A stretch of DNA of 64,000 nt from JANNUT01 sp046331425 (GCA_046331425.1 JAXLQU010000011.1:78449-142448); one strand, 5' to 3'. Positions 1 to 10,411 are shown, counted from the first letter of the stretch. The notes: generated by a model not told the origin, from the sequence alone. Made by a program: numbers and translations.

Positions 1-96
1 GGCCGCGGCAATCGAAAAGGTCGATGGCCGAGGCGGTGCGCCCCATGCCGTCCAGACGAGGGATAACGCCAAGGCGATCGAGGCTAGCCAGCGCAT
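1..96 (-). CDS. Secreted protein, N-terminal fragment (runs off window start)
   Basis: Only the first 32 codons lie in the window. They begin with an ATG at 96 and encode MRWLASIALALSLVWTAWG followed by Ala/Pro-rich residues, which is a typical Sec signal peptide. A strong GGAGGA ribosome site (complement of 104-109) sits 7 bases upstream of the ATG. The gene lies 109 bp downstream of the DUF4349-type gene on the same strand and may share its transcript. The function cannot be told from this fragment. Confidence 0.6.
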   Translation of the reverse strand, partial: MRWLASIALALSLVWTAWGAPPRPSTFSIAAA

Positions 97-205
97 CGTT
101 GGATCCTCCAGAGGAGTAGTCGAACGGCGTCCTGCACAGCGACCGAACACGCCGTTTGATGGACCACGATAGCGCAGGGTGGACCAACCCGGTGCGCGGG
201 GCGAT

Positions 206-1063
206 TCATCGCCATCTGAGTCGCGCCCGATAGCGCCAACCGAGCAGCAGCAACAAGATCCCGAGCACCCATGGCGTCGCGGCAACGATCAGTAGCAAGA
301 GTGCACCGATCGATCGCGCCAGAGTCTCGAGCGCCAGATGCACCGCCTCGCTGATCGGAGTCAAGGCACTCATCTGCATCAGCGGCACCCGAGTGGCAAC
401 CGATACGTCGATCGTGGTCAGATCTACCTTCGCGCGCAGTGCATTGAACTCGGCTTGCAGTTGTTCAATCTCCTCACGAAGGCGGCTTGCTTCGCGTTCT
501 GCTTCGAGCAAATCGGAGAGGTCGGCAGTGTGCGTTCGGATGATCTCGCGCACGCGTTGTTCGGCCTCGTGTTTCACTCGCAACCGCGTCTCGAGGTCGC
601 GGTACGCATGCGTCTGGTCATCGGCGGATTCCACCGCAGATGTCACCTGGCCCAGCGTGCGCAATTCCACGAGTACGGACTGGAAGTGAGGCGGCGGCAC
701 ACGTAGCGAGATCGATCCTGCGCGCCGCTCGGGCGGGCCTGAAAGCTGTCGTGCAGCGACGAATCCACCTGCTTGCTGCGCAAGGATCGCCGCACGATCG
801 AGCGCTTCTTCAACGCTCGCCACGTCAAGCGCTAGAGCGGCGGTCCGGATCACGTGGCGATCGGTCGACGCTGGCGGCATGACCGTAGCCTTGGCCTCAC
901 CGGCTGGCGCGATATAACCGATCGACGCGAGCGCCGCTGGTGTCGCCGTGTCTACCGGAACAGGCTCTATCGATTTGCGGCTCGCCAATCTCGCGGCGTC
1001 ATCACATCGCAACGTCGGCATCAAGCCGATTACCACCCAAAGCCAAAGGCATGTGCGTCTCAT
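206..1063 (-). CDS. DUF4349-type membrane-anchored protein
   Basis: 285 residues. The N-terminus is hydrophobic and ends at a Cys near residue 20 (TLRC); the residue before the Cys is Arg, so it is not a clean lipobox. A central beta/coiled-coil domain contains a long charged helix around residues 160-210 (ELEAERE-type heptads). A C-terminal transmembrane helix (about 245-275) is followed by a basic RYRARLRWR tail. This order, with the RTAALALDVASVEEALDRA start of the core, fits DUF4349 proteins, whose role is unknown. An AGGAGGT site 5 bases before the ATG fixes the start. The family assignment is by recognition of architecture. Confidence 0.75.
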   Translation of the reverse strand: MRRTCLWLWVVIGLMPTLRCDDAARLASRKSIEPVPVDTATPAALASIGYIAPAGEAKATVMPPASTDRHVIRTAALALDVASVEEALDRAAILAQQAGGFVAARQLSGPPERRAGSISLRVPPPHFQSVLVELRTLGQVTSAVESADDQTHAYRDLETRLRVKHEAEQRVREIIRTHTADLSDLLEAEREASRLREEIEQLQAEFNALRAKVDLTTIDVSVATRVPLMQMSALTPISEAVHLALETLARSIGALLLLIVAATPWVLGILLLLLGWRYRARLRWR

Positions 1064-1414
1064 CGGTTACCTCCTGGCGCTATCGGTCGCGCCGCCCTGA
1101 TGGTTTCGACCGGAAGGAGGCGGAGAGGTTCCCGTGCCTGGCGAGATTCCTTCGACCGAAGCTCGTGTGGGGGCGAGCGCTAGATCTAGGCCCGGTAACT
1201 GCCAGCCCGCAGGCCTCGGACCCGGATCGAGCCGCTGGTGTGAAACCCGCTGGCAGCACGCGCGAAAAGCGGCCAACTCGCACGAGCTTCCCCAACTTGA
1301 CCTACCTCGTTTGCTCCCGCGCGCCTACCCGCGGAGAGTCGCGGTCACAATCACCCCATGTCGCTCCCGGCCGATAGCCCAGTGCCGCGGAGCACGGCTC
1401 TAGCGAGGTCTTGT
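1064..1414. other. Divergent intergenic region
   Basis: These 351 bp separate the minus-strand DUF4349 gene from the plus-strand kelch-like gene and must hold both promoters. A TTGACC hexamer near 1298 is a possible -35 for the kelch gene, but no good -10 follows it. I see no convincing gene or strong palindrome here. The short open frames in it are high-GC artefacts. Confidence 0.4.
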
Positions 1415-4400
1415 ATGTGTCGCTTCACGACTCTCTTCGGTCTGGTTCTGACGGTCGTCTCGCTGTCGTTCGCACCTCACATCGCGTGGTCGGCGGAGGG
1501 GCCGCGCACGCTGAGCTTCGAGCAACGCGTCGCGTATCAACAGCGACTCGAAGCGGTGTGGCATCGTCATCGCACGTGGCCGGAATGCAACGCACGCTCC
1601 AAGCCATCGCTCGATGAGATGCTCCCCGCGTCCACCTTGCGCGCGCGCGTCGCGCATGACGCAGCACTGTCGCTGGCGCTGGAGCAGGTGTGGCACACAC
1701 CAATCACCGGTGCGCAACTGCAAGCCGAGGTGCAGCGCATGGTCTCGGGCAGCAAGGCACCTGCGATACTGCGCGAGCTGTTTGCCGCGTTGGACAACGA
1801 TCCGTTTCTCATTGCCGAGTGTTTGGCGCGGCCACGCTTGGCTGAGCGACTTGTGCGCAGCCGCTATGCGCACGATCCGCGTTGGCATGGAGCGTTGCGT
1901 CAGTCGATCGAGCAAGAGCTGGCCCGTGTCGATACCACTCGCGACCCTGCCGCGTGGCTCGCGCAGCTCTCGGGCGCACACACCGAGACGACGTGGCAGC
2001 GCAGCGATCGAGCGCGCGTGCGCGACAGCGTGTTGGTCGGCACGGGGCGTGTTGCGGTGAGTGTGCCCTCGAGCGAGTGGCCCGATGTTGCTGGGCAGTT
2101 GTCGCTGACCCCTTACAACGTCATCAGCGACGTGGACGACGCTTTCACGATCTCGGCGCCGCTGTCGATTCAACCCGACCGCGTGGTGGAGGTCACAGTT
2201 CGCTGGGACAAAACTCCGCTCGATCGTTGGCTGACCGACATGCAGCCGCAGCTCGGTCACGACATTCGTGTGCCTGAGTATCCGTATAGCGCGCCCGAGC
2301 CGGATGCCGGGTCATGCACGCCCGACAGTTGGTCGCGCATGCAGCTCGAGCCAGACGAGCGCTACCAACAGACCACCGTCTGGACCGGCAGCGAGATGTT
2401 GGTGTGGGGCGGTTTCAACGGTGCGGGCGCGCTCCAGGGTGGCGGGCGCTACACACCGGCCACCGATAGCTGGAGCGACATCAGCAACGTCGGCGCACCA
2501 TCGGCACGCACGCTGCACACAGCCGTGTGGACCGGCAGCGAGATGATCGTGTGGGGCGGTCAGCTAGGATCGACCGCGCTGTCCTCCGGTGCGCGCTACA
2601 ACCCGGCGACCAACAGTTGGACCGCGTTGCCATCATCGTCGGCGCCGAGTGTGCGTTACTACCACACCGCCGTGTGGACCGGAACACAGATGATCGTGTG
2701 GGGCGGCTACAACGGCAGCACATACCTGAATACCGGCGCGCGCTACGACCTGGGCAGCAATAGCTGGAGCGCAATCAACACCAGCGCGTTGGCTGACGCG
2801 CGCGCACGTCACACGGCAGTCTGGTCGGGGACCGAAATGATCGTGTGGGGTGGCTTCCGCAGTTCTTGGTTGGCAACCGGCGCGCGTTACAACCCAGCGA
2901 CCAATGCGTGGAGCGCCGTCGCAACGTCGGGCGCGCCGGCAGCGCGTCAGTATCACAGCGCAGTGTGGACCGGCAGCGAGATGATCGTATTCGGCGGGCA
3001 GGGAAGCGGTAGCGCTTACTTTTCATCGGGCGCTCGCTACACACCGGCAACCGACGGATGGACCGCACTTCCCAATGCCGCGGAACCGCGCGCGTATCAC
3101 ACCGCTGTGTGGAGCGGCAGCGAAATGATCGTGTGGGGCGGCCGCAGCGATCTCGGTTTGCTGGCCTCTGGTGCACGCATCGATGCCGCGGGTACTGCGT
3201 GGAATACGCTTGCGACAAGCGGTGCGCCCGAGGCACGGTTCCAACACTCTGCCGTCTGGACCGGTAGCGAAATGATCGTGTGGGGCGGGCAGGCCAGCCT
3301 TGGCTTCGTTTCGTCCGGTAGCCGATACAACCCAATCACAGATGCGTGGGTGGCGACCATGACATCGGGCGCACCGAGCGCGCGCTCGTCGCACACCGCG
3401 GTATGGACCGGCAGCGAGATGATCGTGTGGGGCGGTCAAGGGCGCGGTGGTTTCGCCGCGACCGCAGGCAGGTTCGATCCGGCGACCAACAGTTGGACGC
3501 AACTCGCCACACTCAATGCGCCCACGCCGCGAGTCACGCACACGGCGGTGTGGACGGGCAGCGAGATGATCGTGTGGGGCGGGCGCGGTGCCACGGCGCT
3601 CGCGGACGGCGCGCGCTACAACCCCACCACCAATCTGTGGAGCGCAGTCGCCAACACCAACGCGCCGACGGCGCGCGCGCGACACACTGCAACCTGGACC
3701 GGGAGTGTGATGGTGGTGTGGGGCGGGCAAGGCGCAACCCCACTCGCTTCCGGTGGAATGTACGACCCACTGCTCGACACATGGACAGCGACCGACGAAT
3801 CAACCGCGCCCGAAGCGCGCGCCGATGTCGAATCGATCTGGACCGGCAGCGAGATGATCGCGTGGGGCGGACAAGCGGCGAGCGGCCCCGTCGATAGCGG
3901 CGGTCGTTTCAATCCACTCACCAACAGTTGGAGCAGCACGCCGGCCACGAATGCTCCCGCGCCTCGCTACGGACACAGCGCAACGTGGGATGGCTCGCGC
4001 TTGATCGTGTGGGGCGGTTCGGATCTGCTCAACTTCTTCTCGAGCGGCGGGCGGTATGTGCCTGGCGACTCCAGTTGGACCGCAACATCGTCGAGCGGTG
4101 TGCAGGATGGCCGCTACTTGCATCGTTCGGTTTGGACGGGGGCCGAGATGATCGCGTGGGGTGGAAACGCCGACGGCTTCTACTACGCGATGGGCGATCG
4201 GTATCGCCCCGCATCGGATAGCTGGATCGCAACCGCAACGCTGGCAGCACCAACACCGCGCTCGAATCACACCGCGGTGTGGACCGGGACCGAAATGATC
4301 GTGTGGGGCGGCGATAGCAAGAATGGCTACGTCGGTAGCGGTGGTCGCTACTGTGCATGCACCGATCTCGTGGCGCCCAACGGCAAACCATCGCTGACGC

Positions 4401-4717
4401 TGACGCACGCCGCCGGTACGACCACGCTGACATGGTCGAGCGTGGTCAACACGCGTGGCTACGATGTGGTCCGCGGTGCCCTCGACACCTTGCTCAGCAG
4501 CGCCGGCGATTTCACCAGCGCGACGGAAGGATGCCTGTTGAGCAACGACGCCGGGCTTTCAGCGCAAGACACCGTTACCCCCGCGGCCGGCAACGGCACG
4601 TGGTATCTCGTGCGAGCCCGCAACTGCGTCGGCACCGCCACCTACGACGATGCCGACGCCGGCCAGGTTGGAAGCCGCGATGCGGAGATCTTGGCCGCGG
4701 CGAATCGCTGTCCTTAG
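1415..4717 (+). CDS. Secreted kelch-like beta-propeller repeat protein
   Basis: About 1100 residues. The ATG at 1415 is preferred over the upstream ATG at 1358 because a GCGAGG ribosome site precedes it and the signal peptide (MCRFTTLFGLVLTVVSLSF..., cleaved near AWSA) then starts correctly. After about 300 residues of non-repetitive helical/beta sequence come 14 tandem units of about 49 residues. Each has the core HTAVWTGSEMIVWGG followed by GARYNPATNSW and an AP..R turn, which is the kelch/galactose-oxidase pattern of beta-propeller blades. The last ~115 residues form a fibronectin-III-like domain (TLTWSS, WYLVRARNC) also seen in other secreted proteins of this window. It is probably an extracellular or surface binding protein; the ligand is unknown. 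Confidence 0.85.
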   Translation: MCRFTTLFGLVLTVVSLSFAPHIAWSAEGPRTLSFEQRVAYQQRLEAVWHRHRTWPECNARSKPSLDEMLPASTLRARVAHDAALSLALEQVWHTPITGAQLQAEVQRMVSGSKAPAILRELFAALDNDPFLIAECLARPRLAERLVRSRYAHDPRWHGALRQSIEQELARVDTTRDPAAWLAQLSGAHTETTWQRSDRARVRDSVLVGTGRVAVSVPSSEWPDVAGQLSLTPYNVISDVDDAFTISAPLSIQPDRVVEVTVRWDKTPLDRWLTDMQPQLGHDIRVPEYPYSAPEPDAGSCTPDSWSRMQLEPDERYQQTTVWTGSEMLVWGGFNGAGALQGGGRYTPATDSWSDISNVGAPSARTLHTAVWTGSEMIVWGGQLGSTALSSGARYNPATNSWTALPSSSAPSVRYYHTAVWTGTQMIVWGGYNGSTYLNTGARYDLGSNSWSAINTSALADARARHTAVWSGTEMIVWGGFRSSWLATGARYNPATNAWSAVATSGAPAARQYHSAVWTGSEMIVFGGQGSGSAYFSSGARYTPATDGWTALPNAAEPRAYHTAVWSGSEMIVWGGRSDLGLLASGARIDAAGTAWNTLATSGAPEARFQHSAVWTGSEMIVWGGQASLGFVSSGSRYNPITDAWVATMTSGAPSARSSHTAVWTGSEMIVWGGQGRGGFAATAGRFDPATNSWTQLATLNAPTPRVTHTAVWTGSEMIVWGGRGATALADGARYNPTTNLWSAVANTNAPTARARHTATWTGSVMVVWGGQGATPLASGGMYDPLLDTWTATDESTAPEARADVESIWTGSEMIAWGGQAASGPVDSGGRFNPLTNSWSSTPATNAPAPRYGHSATWDGSRLIVWGGSDLLNFFSSGGRYVPGDSSWTATSSSGVQDGRYLHRSVWTGAEMIAWGGNADGFYYAMGDRYRPASDSWIATATLAAPTPRSNHTAVWTGTEMIVWGGDSKNGYVGSGGRYCACTDLVAPNGKPSLTLTHAAGTTTLTWSSVVNTRGYDVVRGALDTLLSSAGDFTSATEGCLLSNDAGLSAQDTVTPAAGNGTWYLVRARNCVGTATYDDADAGQVGSRDAEILAAANRCP
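2372..4352 (+). repeat. 14 tandem kelch-like units of about 147 bp
   Basis: The unit begins at the codons for TAVWTG and recurs 14 times. Units 2-9 are the most alike; units 10-13 have drifted (for example SVMVV, SEMIAW, SRLIV in place of SEMIVW). The strong conservation of the core at protein and DNA level suggests expansion by unequal recombination. Fourteen blades would make two seven-bladed propellers. Confidence 0.85.
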
Positions 4718-4913
4718 TGATGTGAGGGCCGGGCGATCACCCGTCAGACCGCCCGGCTCATTGCCTTCGACCGATGCACTTCCCGGTTCCGGGACAGCAG
4801 CCGGGCCGAGGTATTTCGTCGACACCTCCTTCGGGTCGAGAGGAAACGGGGTTGCGGTGCGTCCTATCGGCGAGGGGCGCCCCCCAAATCCTGTCGGCGC
4901 CCAGGAGACTTCG

Positions 4914-6302
4914 ATGAACCGCGTTGCCACCTCGCTCCGCACATTCGCCCTCGTCTGCTTCCTCTCGGCATTCGCACATACACCAGCAAAGGCGCAAGAC
5001 AGCCCCGACAAAGACATCTTCAACGAGCCCGGCCTGACGACGACTGGCACGACACGAGTCACCGCCGTCGACGTCGCTTGGAACGACGAAGGGATGGCGG
5101 TGGCGGCATTCGTAGAGGAGCGCAGCCCACGCAGCGCCGATCGGGTCGTGCTTCGCAAGCGTGCTCGCAACGACGCACAGTGGACCACGATCCTACGGCA
5201 GGATCTCCCCGAGTTTCTTGCAATTCGCGATCTGGCGTTGGCAATCCCGCGCACCATGATGGGGAACAGCAGTTTCGATCGGGCCTATTTGCTGGTGATC
5301 ACCGAGGCGCGCACCTCTTGTGGTGGCCCACTCTCACAATGTGTCAGCGACAACTTCTACTTCACGCATGCAGCGTTGGCACCCGGCGCGACGCTGGCCG
5401 CGCCATTCAAGCTGCACACTGCACCGGCACGCTATCCGGACGAACCACTGGCGGCCCACCCCGCGATCGCGGTCGTGCCCGACGCCTCGACACTGGGCGG
5501 CTACTTCATCGCCGCCGCCTATCAGTCACAGCAGAATCCGTTCGGCAACCTTGGCCCTAACGGATTGCCTCGCGGCAACGTCTACCTGTCCGTATTCAAC
5601 AACTCCGGCAGCACGCCGATCACCATCAGCAACCTGATCGCCGGGACAATTTCCAACATCTCCTCGATGCAGAGCGCGATCCGCCCGAGCCTCACGAGCG
5701 ATGATCTGAACGGGAAATGGCTGCTTTCTTTGGAAGATCTGTGGGGCGGAACGACCAAAGTCTTCAGCGCGCTGGCGCGTGACGCCAGTGGCAATTACGA
5801 GGCGCATCCGTCCACCGTACGCAATGTCTGGAACTCGTCCGCGACATGCACGTCGGCCTCGATCTCGATGACCGATACGCAGTTCGACCTCGCCTGCTTC
5901 GGTGGTGAGACCGGAGTCCAAGGCGGGAAGAACCTGCAGTGGGTTGGGGTCTCGTTGTCGCCGCCCATCGAATCTCGAATCACCGTCGGTACCGACTGCA
6001 AAGGGGATCCCGATCTCGCCACGCGGTCGAACCGCGCGTACTCGGTGGCAAGTTGTTTCGATGCAACCGCAAATGCATTCACCGTACGGGCTTTCGAGAA
6101 CACCCGTGCAGGCGGCTCGCTGGCGACCGCGCGTATCAATGACAAGCTCTCCACCACCACACGCCCTCGCGCGGCGGCGTTCCGCGGCGATGGTAGCCTC
6201 CAACCTTCCTGGGCAAACGGGCGTTCGTTGTATGGATATGCCACCGAACGACTCTTCCCGGCGTCCGGTTTGCCGATCGAGGCGGCGTACATCGACCCTT
6301 GA
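4914..6302 (+). CDS. Unknown secreted protein, possibly beta-propeller
   Basis: 462 residues. The ATG at 4914 has an AGGAGA site 5 bases upstream and begins a clear signal peptide (MNRVATSLRTFALVCFLSAF, cleavage after AKA). The mature part is rich in beta-type sequence such as TAVDVAWNDEGMAVAAFVEE and VVLRKRARNDAQWTTILR, which recalls sialidase/BNR-like propellers. Cys residues fall in pairs (SCGGPLSQC, ATCTS...LACF, TDCKG...ASCF), suggesting disulphides outside the cytoplasm. I do not recognise the family. It lies 196 bp downstream of the kelch-like gene, codirectional, and may be cotranscribed or have its own promoter. Confidence 0.7.
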   Translation: MNRVATSLRTFALVCFLSAFAHTPAKAQDSPDKDIFNEPGLTTTGTTRVTAVDVAWNDEGMAVAAFVEERSPRSADRVVLRKRARNDAQWTTILRQDLPEFLAIRDLALAIPRTMMGNSSFDRAYLLVITEARTSCGGPLSQCVSDNFYFTHAALAPGATLAAPFKLHTAPARYPDEPLAAHPAIAVVPDASTLGGYFIAAAYQSQQNPFGNLGPNGLPRGNVYLSVFNNSGSTPITISNLIAGTISNISSMQSAIRPSLTSDDLNGKWLLSLEDLWGGTTKVFSALARDASGNYEAHPSTVRNVWNSSATCTSASISMTDTQFDLACFGGETGVQGGKNLQWVGVSLSPPIESRITVGTDCKGDPDLATRSNRAYSVASCFDATANAFTVRAFENTRAGGSLATARINDKLSTTTRPRAAAFRGDGSLQPSWANGRSLYGYATERLFPASGLPIEAAYIDP

Positions 6303-6799
6303 GTCGGTGCGCTGGTTAGTAAGCGCCATCGATGTCGATCCGAGTCGTTCGATTTGCCGGCTCGCTGCGTACACGGCACCTCGCTCCCGGCCTAAGAGGA
6401 GCGAACCAGATGACGACTCGATCGACTTCGATGGCGCATCCAGAGCGTGTTCCCCTCGAAGCTCCCATCGCGCTTTCGTCCAACCTCATTGCCAGCCAGC
6501 TCAACCCAGCAAACTTTTCTCGCTCACGTCGGCCCGACTTCCGCGATTGTTCACAGTTGACTCGCAGTGGTGAGTCCTCGTGAACAAGGCACCCTTGTCG
6601 CGGAACACTCTTTGCGCAGCCGACCCGTCAACACCTCCCGGCTGCGTGTGACGCGAGACCGCGGCGCCCCCCGGGTGTCGAGTTTGCGAGCTGGTCGACC
6701 GAGTCGCCGCACCGCCTCGCCGGATCGCGCGTTCTGTCTCTGCCCTGACGGAGATTCGCGGGGCGGTGCGGCGCCCGTAGGGCGCTAGACTTCGGCATC
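6303..6799 (+). other. Intergenic region without a recognisable gene
   Basis: About 500 bp between two codirectional genes. Several short open frames occur on both strands but none has a ribosome site with coherent protein-like sequence. The promoter of the TPR-CHAT gene is presumably in the last 200 bp. No obvious repeat or RNA was seen. Confidence 0.4.
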
Positions 6800-9700
6800 G
6801 TGTCGATAGATCGCGCGTCCCTTGTACTCGTGTCTCGAGCCTCGTTCGCGCTCGTCGCTCTCGCGATGGCGAGCGGGCAAGCCGCTCTCGTGTGGCGTAC
6901 GCCTGCCCCGAGTCCTTCGCCGCGCACGTTGATCGATGCCGGTCGCTACGCCGAAGCCGAATCACAAGCGCGCCGGCTGCTTTTGCTTTCACCCGAGTCG
7001 AACGAGGGGCTGGACCTGTTGGTGGAGGCGTTGTGGCGCGGCGGCAAAGCGGCGCACCCCGAGACGCTGCAGCTTGCGACGCAGGCGCTGGAACGCGAGC
7101 AAGCGATCGGCGATCGTGCCGCGGCGGCAGGTTTATACAATCGCGCCAACATTCAGCGCGCAATCGGCAACAGGGATGCGGCGCGTTCGGACTTCGAGCG
7201 GGCACTCGCGATTCGCGAGCGTCTCTTCGGACCGACTTCGCGCGAGGTGGCGCAAAGCCTTGCCGGACTCGCCGCGTCGTATCTGGACGCTGGTGAGATC
7301 CCCCGCGCATTGCAGCTGTTCGAACGAGCGATGGCCATTCGCCAACAGCGCAACGGCCCGCGCGCCGCGGAAACCGCGCAGGCGATGAACAACGTTGCGT
7401 TGGTGTCGCGCTTGAGCGGAAACAACGCGCGCGCTGCCACGCTGCTGACCGAAGCGATCAGAATCTGGGAGCGCACCAAGGGGCCTGATCATCCGCACGT
7501 GGGCCAGGCGCTGGAGAACTTGGCCGCGGTCTATCGTGCGCTAGGGCAACCTGCGCGCGCGCGCCCATTGCTGGATCGTGCGCTGAAGATCAAAGAGCAA
7601 GCTCTCGGCCCGATGCATCCGTCGTTGGCCGATACGCTCGACGCGGTGGCCGATGTCGCACGGCTCGAAGCGCGTTTCGACGACGCCGACGCAGCGGCCT
7701 CGCGCGCGCTCACGATTGTCGAGGCGTCGATGGGCGATGCGCATCCACGTGTCGCGGCGGCGCTGCACACATTGGGATCGATCCGCCTGGCGCGGGGCGA
7801 TGCGTCCGGTGCGCGAGCCTTGCTGCAGCGAGCGCTGACGATTCGCGAGTCGGCGCTCGGAACAGAACACCCCGACGTTGCCGACACCTTGTGCAACCTG
7901 GCACTCGCGCTCGGCGAGTCGGGCGACGACGCAAACTCTCGCGCGATGTTCGAGCGGGCGCTTGCCATCCGTCGTACCGCATTCGGACCTGACCATCCAC
8001 TGGTTGGCGATGTCTTGGATAACCTCGGAAACGCGTGGCACGCGGCCGGCGATGACGCCGCAGCCGAGCAGCGACTGCGCGAAGCCTTGGCGCTGCGCGA
8101 GCGCGCACTTGGTGCAAGAAGCAGTGCGGTTGCCACGAGCCTGCACAACATTGCCGTCGTGAAGCGCGGCCGCGGCGACTTGGTTGCCGCCCAACACGGG
8201 TTCTCAGAGGCGTACGCGATACGCCGGCAATTGCTTGGCGAGGATCACCCCGATACATCGGCTTCGGTGCAGAACCTGGCCGAAGTGTTGAGCGACCTGG
8301 GAGATCACAAACAAGCGCAGCGCTACTACGTGCGGGCACTCGAGGCTCGGGAGAAAAGCCTGGGTGCCGAACACCCCGCAGTGGCGGAGTCGCTCGATGG
8401 TGTGGCCGACGAAGCGTTTCGCGCTGGCGACATGGCGACCGCACAACGCCTCTATCAACGGGCCCTCGAGATTCGCACGCGGGCTTTGGGCGCCGAACAT
8501 CGCTTGACGGCTCGGAGTCAGAACAACCTTGGAAACGTCGCCTTCGCGGCCGGTCGATACGATGAGGCGATCGCGCATTATCAGGAAGCACTTGCGCAGC
8601 GCCGCGCGCACCCGGTTGGTCAGCAACTCGACGTTGCAAGGTCGCTGGACAATCTTGCCGCCGCGCTCGGTGCAAGCGGCGAGCGCGCGCGTGCACTGAC
8701 CTTGCATCACGAGGCGCTCGCGCTGTGGGGCGATCATCCCGCGGCGGCCTGGACCTGGGCCGCGATCGCGCGCTCGACGCTTGCCGATGGGCTTCGTGCC
8801 GAGGCGATAACTGCTGCTGTGAAGGCGGAACAACTCGGCCGGGCCGCGCTGCGCGACGCTGCTAGTCGCGGCAACGAACGCACGGCATTGCAGTTTTCGA
8901 ACGAACGATCGGGTGGCCTTGACCTGCTGCTGCAACTCGCGGAGCAGCAGCCTACCGCCGCGGAGCAAGCAACGATCTGGAATGAACTGATCCAGTCGCG
9001 CGGCGCGGTGCTGGACGAAGCGGTGCGGCGTGCGCAACAGCCTCGAGTGAAGCCCGAGACTCGCATCGAAAACGGGCTCGCTCGCGTGCGCCAGGCGTTG
9101 CCGCGCCATGCAGCGCTGGTAGCGTACGCACGCAGCCAGAATAGCTACCTCGCCTTCGTGCTCGATGTCCGCGGTGTGGCCAGCGTTGTCAACCTGGGCC
9201 AGCGCGATCGCATCGACAACGCGGTGCAGCGCTGGCGTGCCGAGATCGATCTGGCGGGCACCGCGCTCCTGACGCGCGGCGGCGCCGCAGATCATCGGTG
9301 CTACCTCGCAGGTGCTGCACTGCGTGGCTTGGTTTGGGATCCACTCGCCGAGTCGTTGCGAAGCGCGTCGCTTGTGCTGCTGGTGCCGGATGGCGCGCTG
9401 CAGTGGGTGTCGTTCGGCGCACTGCCGGCAGACGAGTCACGGTTTTTGGTCGAGACCGCGCCGACTCTGCATCTGTTGGCTGCGGAGCGTGACGTTGTGG
9501 TGCCGAGTGCGCCGCCACGCGGAGCTGGGCTTCTCGCCGTTGCCGATCCGCTGTTCTCTGCAGGGAGCCATTACTTGCCGTTGCCAGGCACGCGTGCCGA
9601 GGTCGACGACATCATGAAGCTCTGGCGCACACTACCGCGCAGCGGTGAGGTCACGTTGCTACAGGGTGCAAGCGCTACCAAACAAGAGATCATGAAACAG

Positions 9701-10171
9701 GCGCCCGGGCGTCGCGTGCTGCACTTTGCCACACACGGGTTTGCAGACAACGTGGCCGACCCGCTCGATGCACTCCGCCACAGCGGCATCGTGTTGTCCG
9801 GCGCCAGCGACAACGACCGACTCACGGCCGAGGAACTTGCGACGCTCGATTTGGCGACCGTGAGCTGGGTGGTCTTGTCGGCGTGCGATACCGCGCGCGG
9901 TGCCCTGCATCCGGGCGAAGGCGTGCTTGGATTGCGACGCGCGCTGCAAATTGCGGGAGCGCGCACCAGCATCACCAGTTTGTGGCCGGTGCCCGACGTA
10001 CAAACGCGCACCTTCATGCATGAGCTGTATTCCGCGAATCAGCGCGGTGAATCAACCGCGCGCGCGATGCAGCAGGCGTCGATACAAGCCTTGGCCGCGC
10101 TGCGTGCCGCCGGTAGCAGCACGCACCCGTTTCGATGGGGTGCGTTCGTCGCGGCGGGAGATTGGCGATGA
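6800..10171 (+). CDS. TPR-CHAT domain protein (caspase-like protease)
   Basis: 1123 residues from a GTG start. The N-terminus has a hydrophobic segment (about residues 5-30: LVLVSRASFALVALAMASGQAALVW) that could be a signal anchor. Residues ~40-640 are about a dozen 42-residue TPR units of the NLAxxxxxxGxxxxARxLxxRALxIRExxLGxxHP type. The C-terminal ~300 residues form a CHAT domain with HFATHG (His979) and LSACDTARG (Cys1029), the His-Cys dyad of the caspase-like superfamily. In other bacteria such proteins are TPR-regulated proteases, often with unknown substrates. No CRISPR or gasdermin-like neighbour is present. The stand-alone setting leaves the target open. Confidence 0.9.
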   Translation: MSIDRASLVLVSRASFALVALAMASGQAALVWRTPAPSPSPRTLIDAGRYAEAESQARRLLLLSPESNEGLDLLVEALWRGGKAAHPETLQLATQALEREQAIGDRAAAAGLYNRANIQRAIGNRDAARSDFERALAIRERLFGPTSREVAQSLAGLAASYLDAGEIPRALQLFERAMAIRQQRNGPRAAETAQAMNNVALVSRLSGNNARAATLLTEAIRIWERTKGPDHPHVGQALENLAAVYRALGQPARARPLLDRALKIKEQALGPMHPSLADTLDAVADVARLEARFDDADAAASRALTIVEASMGDAHPRVAAALHTLGSIRLARGDASGARALLQRALTIRESALGTEHPDVADTLCNLALALGESGDDANSRAMFERALAIRRTAFGPDHPLVGDVLDNLGNAWHAAGDDAAAEQRLREALALRERALGARSSAVATSLHNIAVVKRGRGDLVAAQHGFSEAYAIRRQLLGEDHPDTSASVQNLAEVLSDLGDHKQAQRYYVRALEAREKSLGAEHPAVAESLDGVADEAFRAGDMATAQRLYQRALEIRTRALGAEHRLTARSQNNLGNVAFAAGRYDEAIAHYQEALAQRRAHPVGQQLDVARSLDNLAAALGASGERARALTLHHEALALWGDHPAAAWTWAAIARSTLADGLRAEAITAAVKAEQLGRAALRDAASRGNERTALQFSNERSGGLDLLLQLAEQQPTAAEQATIWNELIQSRGAVLDEAVRRAQQPRVKPETRIENGLARVRQALPRHAALVAYARSQNSYLAFVLDVRGVASVVNLGQRDRIDNAVQRWRAEIDLAGTALLTRGGAADHRCYLAGAALRGLVWDPLAESLRSASLVLLVPDGALQWVSFGALPADESRFLVETAPTLHLLAAERDVVVPSAPPRGAGLLAVADPLFSAGSHYLPLPGTRAEVDDIMKLWRTLPRSGEVTLLQGASATKQEIMKQAPGRRVLHFATHGFADNVADPLDALRHSGIVLSGASDNDRLTAEELATLDLATVSWVVLSACDTARGALHPGEGVLGLRRALQIAGARTSITSLWPVPDVQTRTFMHELYSANQRGESTARAMQQASIQALAALRAAGSSTHPFRWGAFVAAGDWR

Positions 10172-10372
10172 CCTGGCACTCCAGTCCAGCGAGACGACTG
10201 GCAGAGTCGAGTTTGCGGTCTCCGTTGCCGAGCCAGCGGAGCCTGCGGAAGAAAGATGCTACTCGATTCGGCGGATCCCCAGTCACCAACGACCCCGGCT
10301 CGGACAGCGTATGAGAAGACCACAACTAAGGAGTTGAGCGTTGCGGGGCGCTCTCAGTTCTCGAGGGCCACT

Positions 10373-10391
10373 TGAATGACGTAGTCACTCA
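10373..10391. repeat. Imperfect palindrome between convergent genes
   Basis: TGAATGAC, spacer GTA, then GTCACTCA: seven of eight positions are complementary. It lies between the stop of the TPR-CHAT gene and the stop of the KaiC-like gene, which converge. There is no T-run, so an intrinsic terminator is only possible; a protein-binding site is equally possible. Confidence 0.35.
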
Positions 10392-10411
10392 GGATTCAGC
10401 TCCCGACCCGG

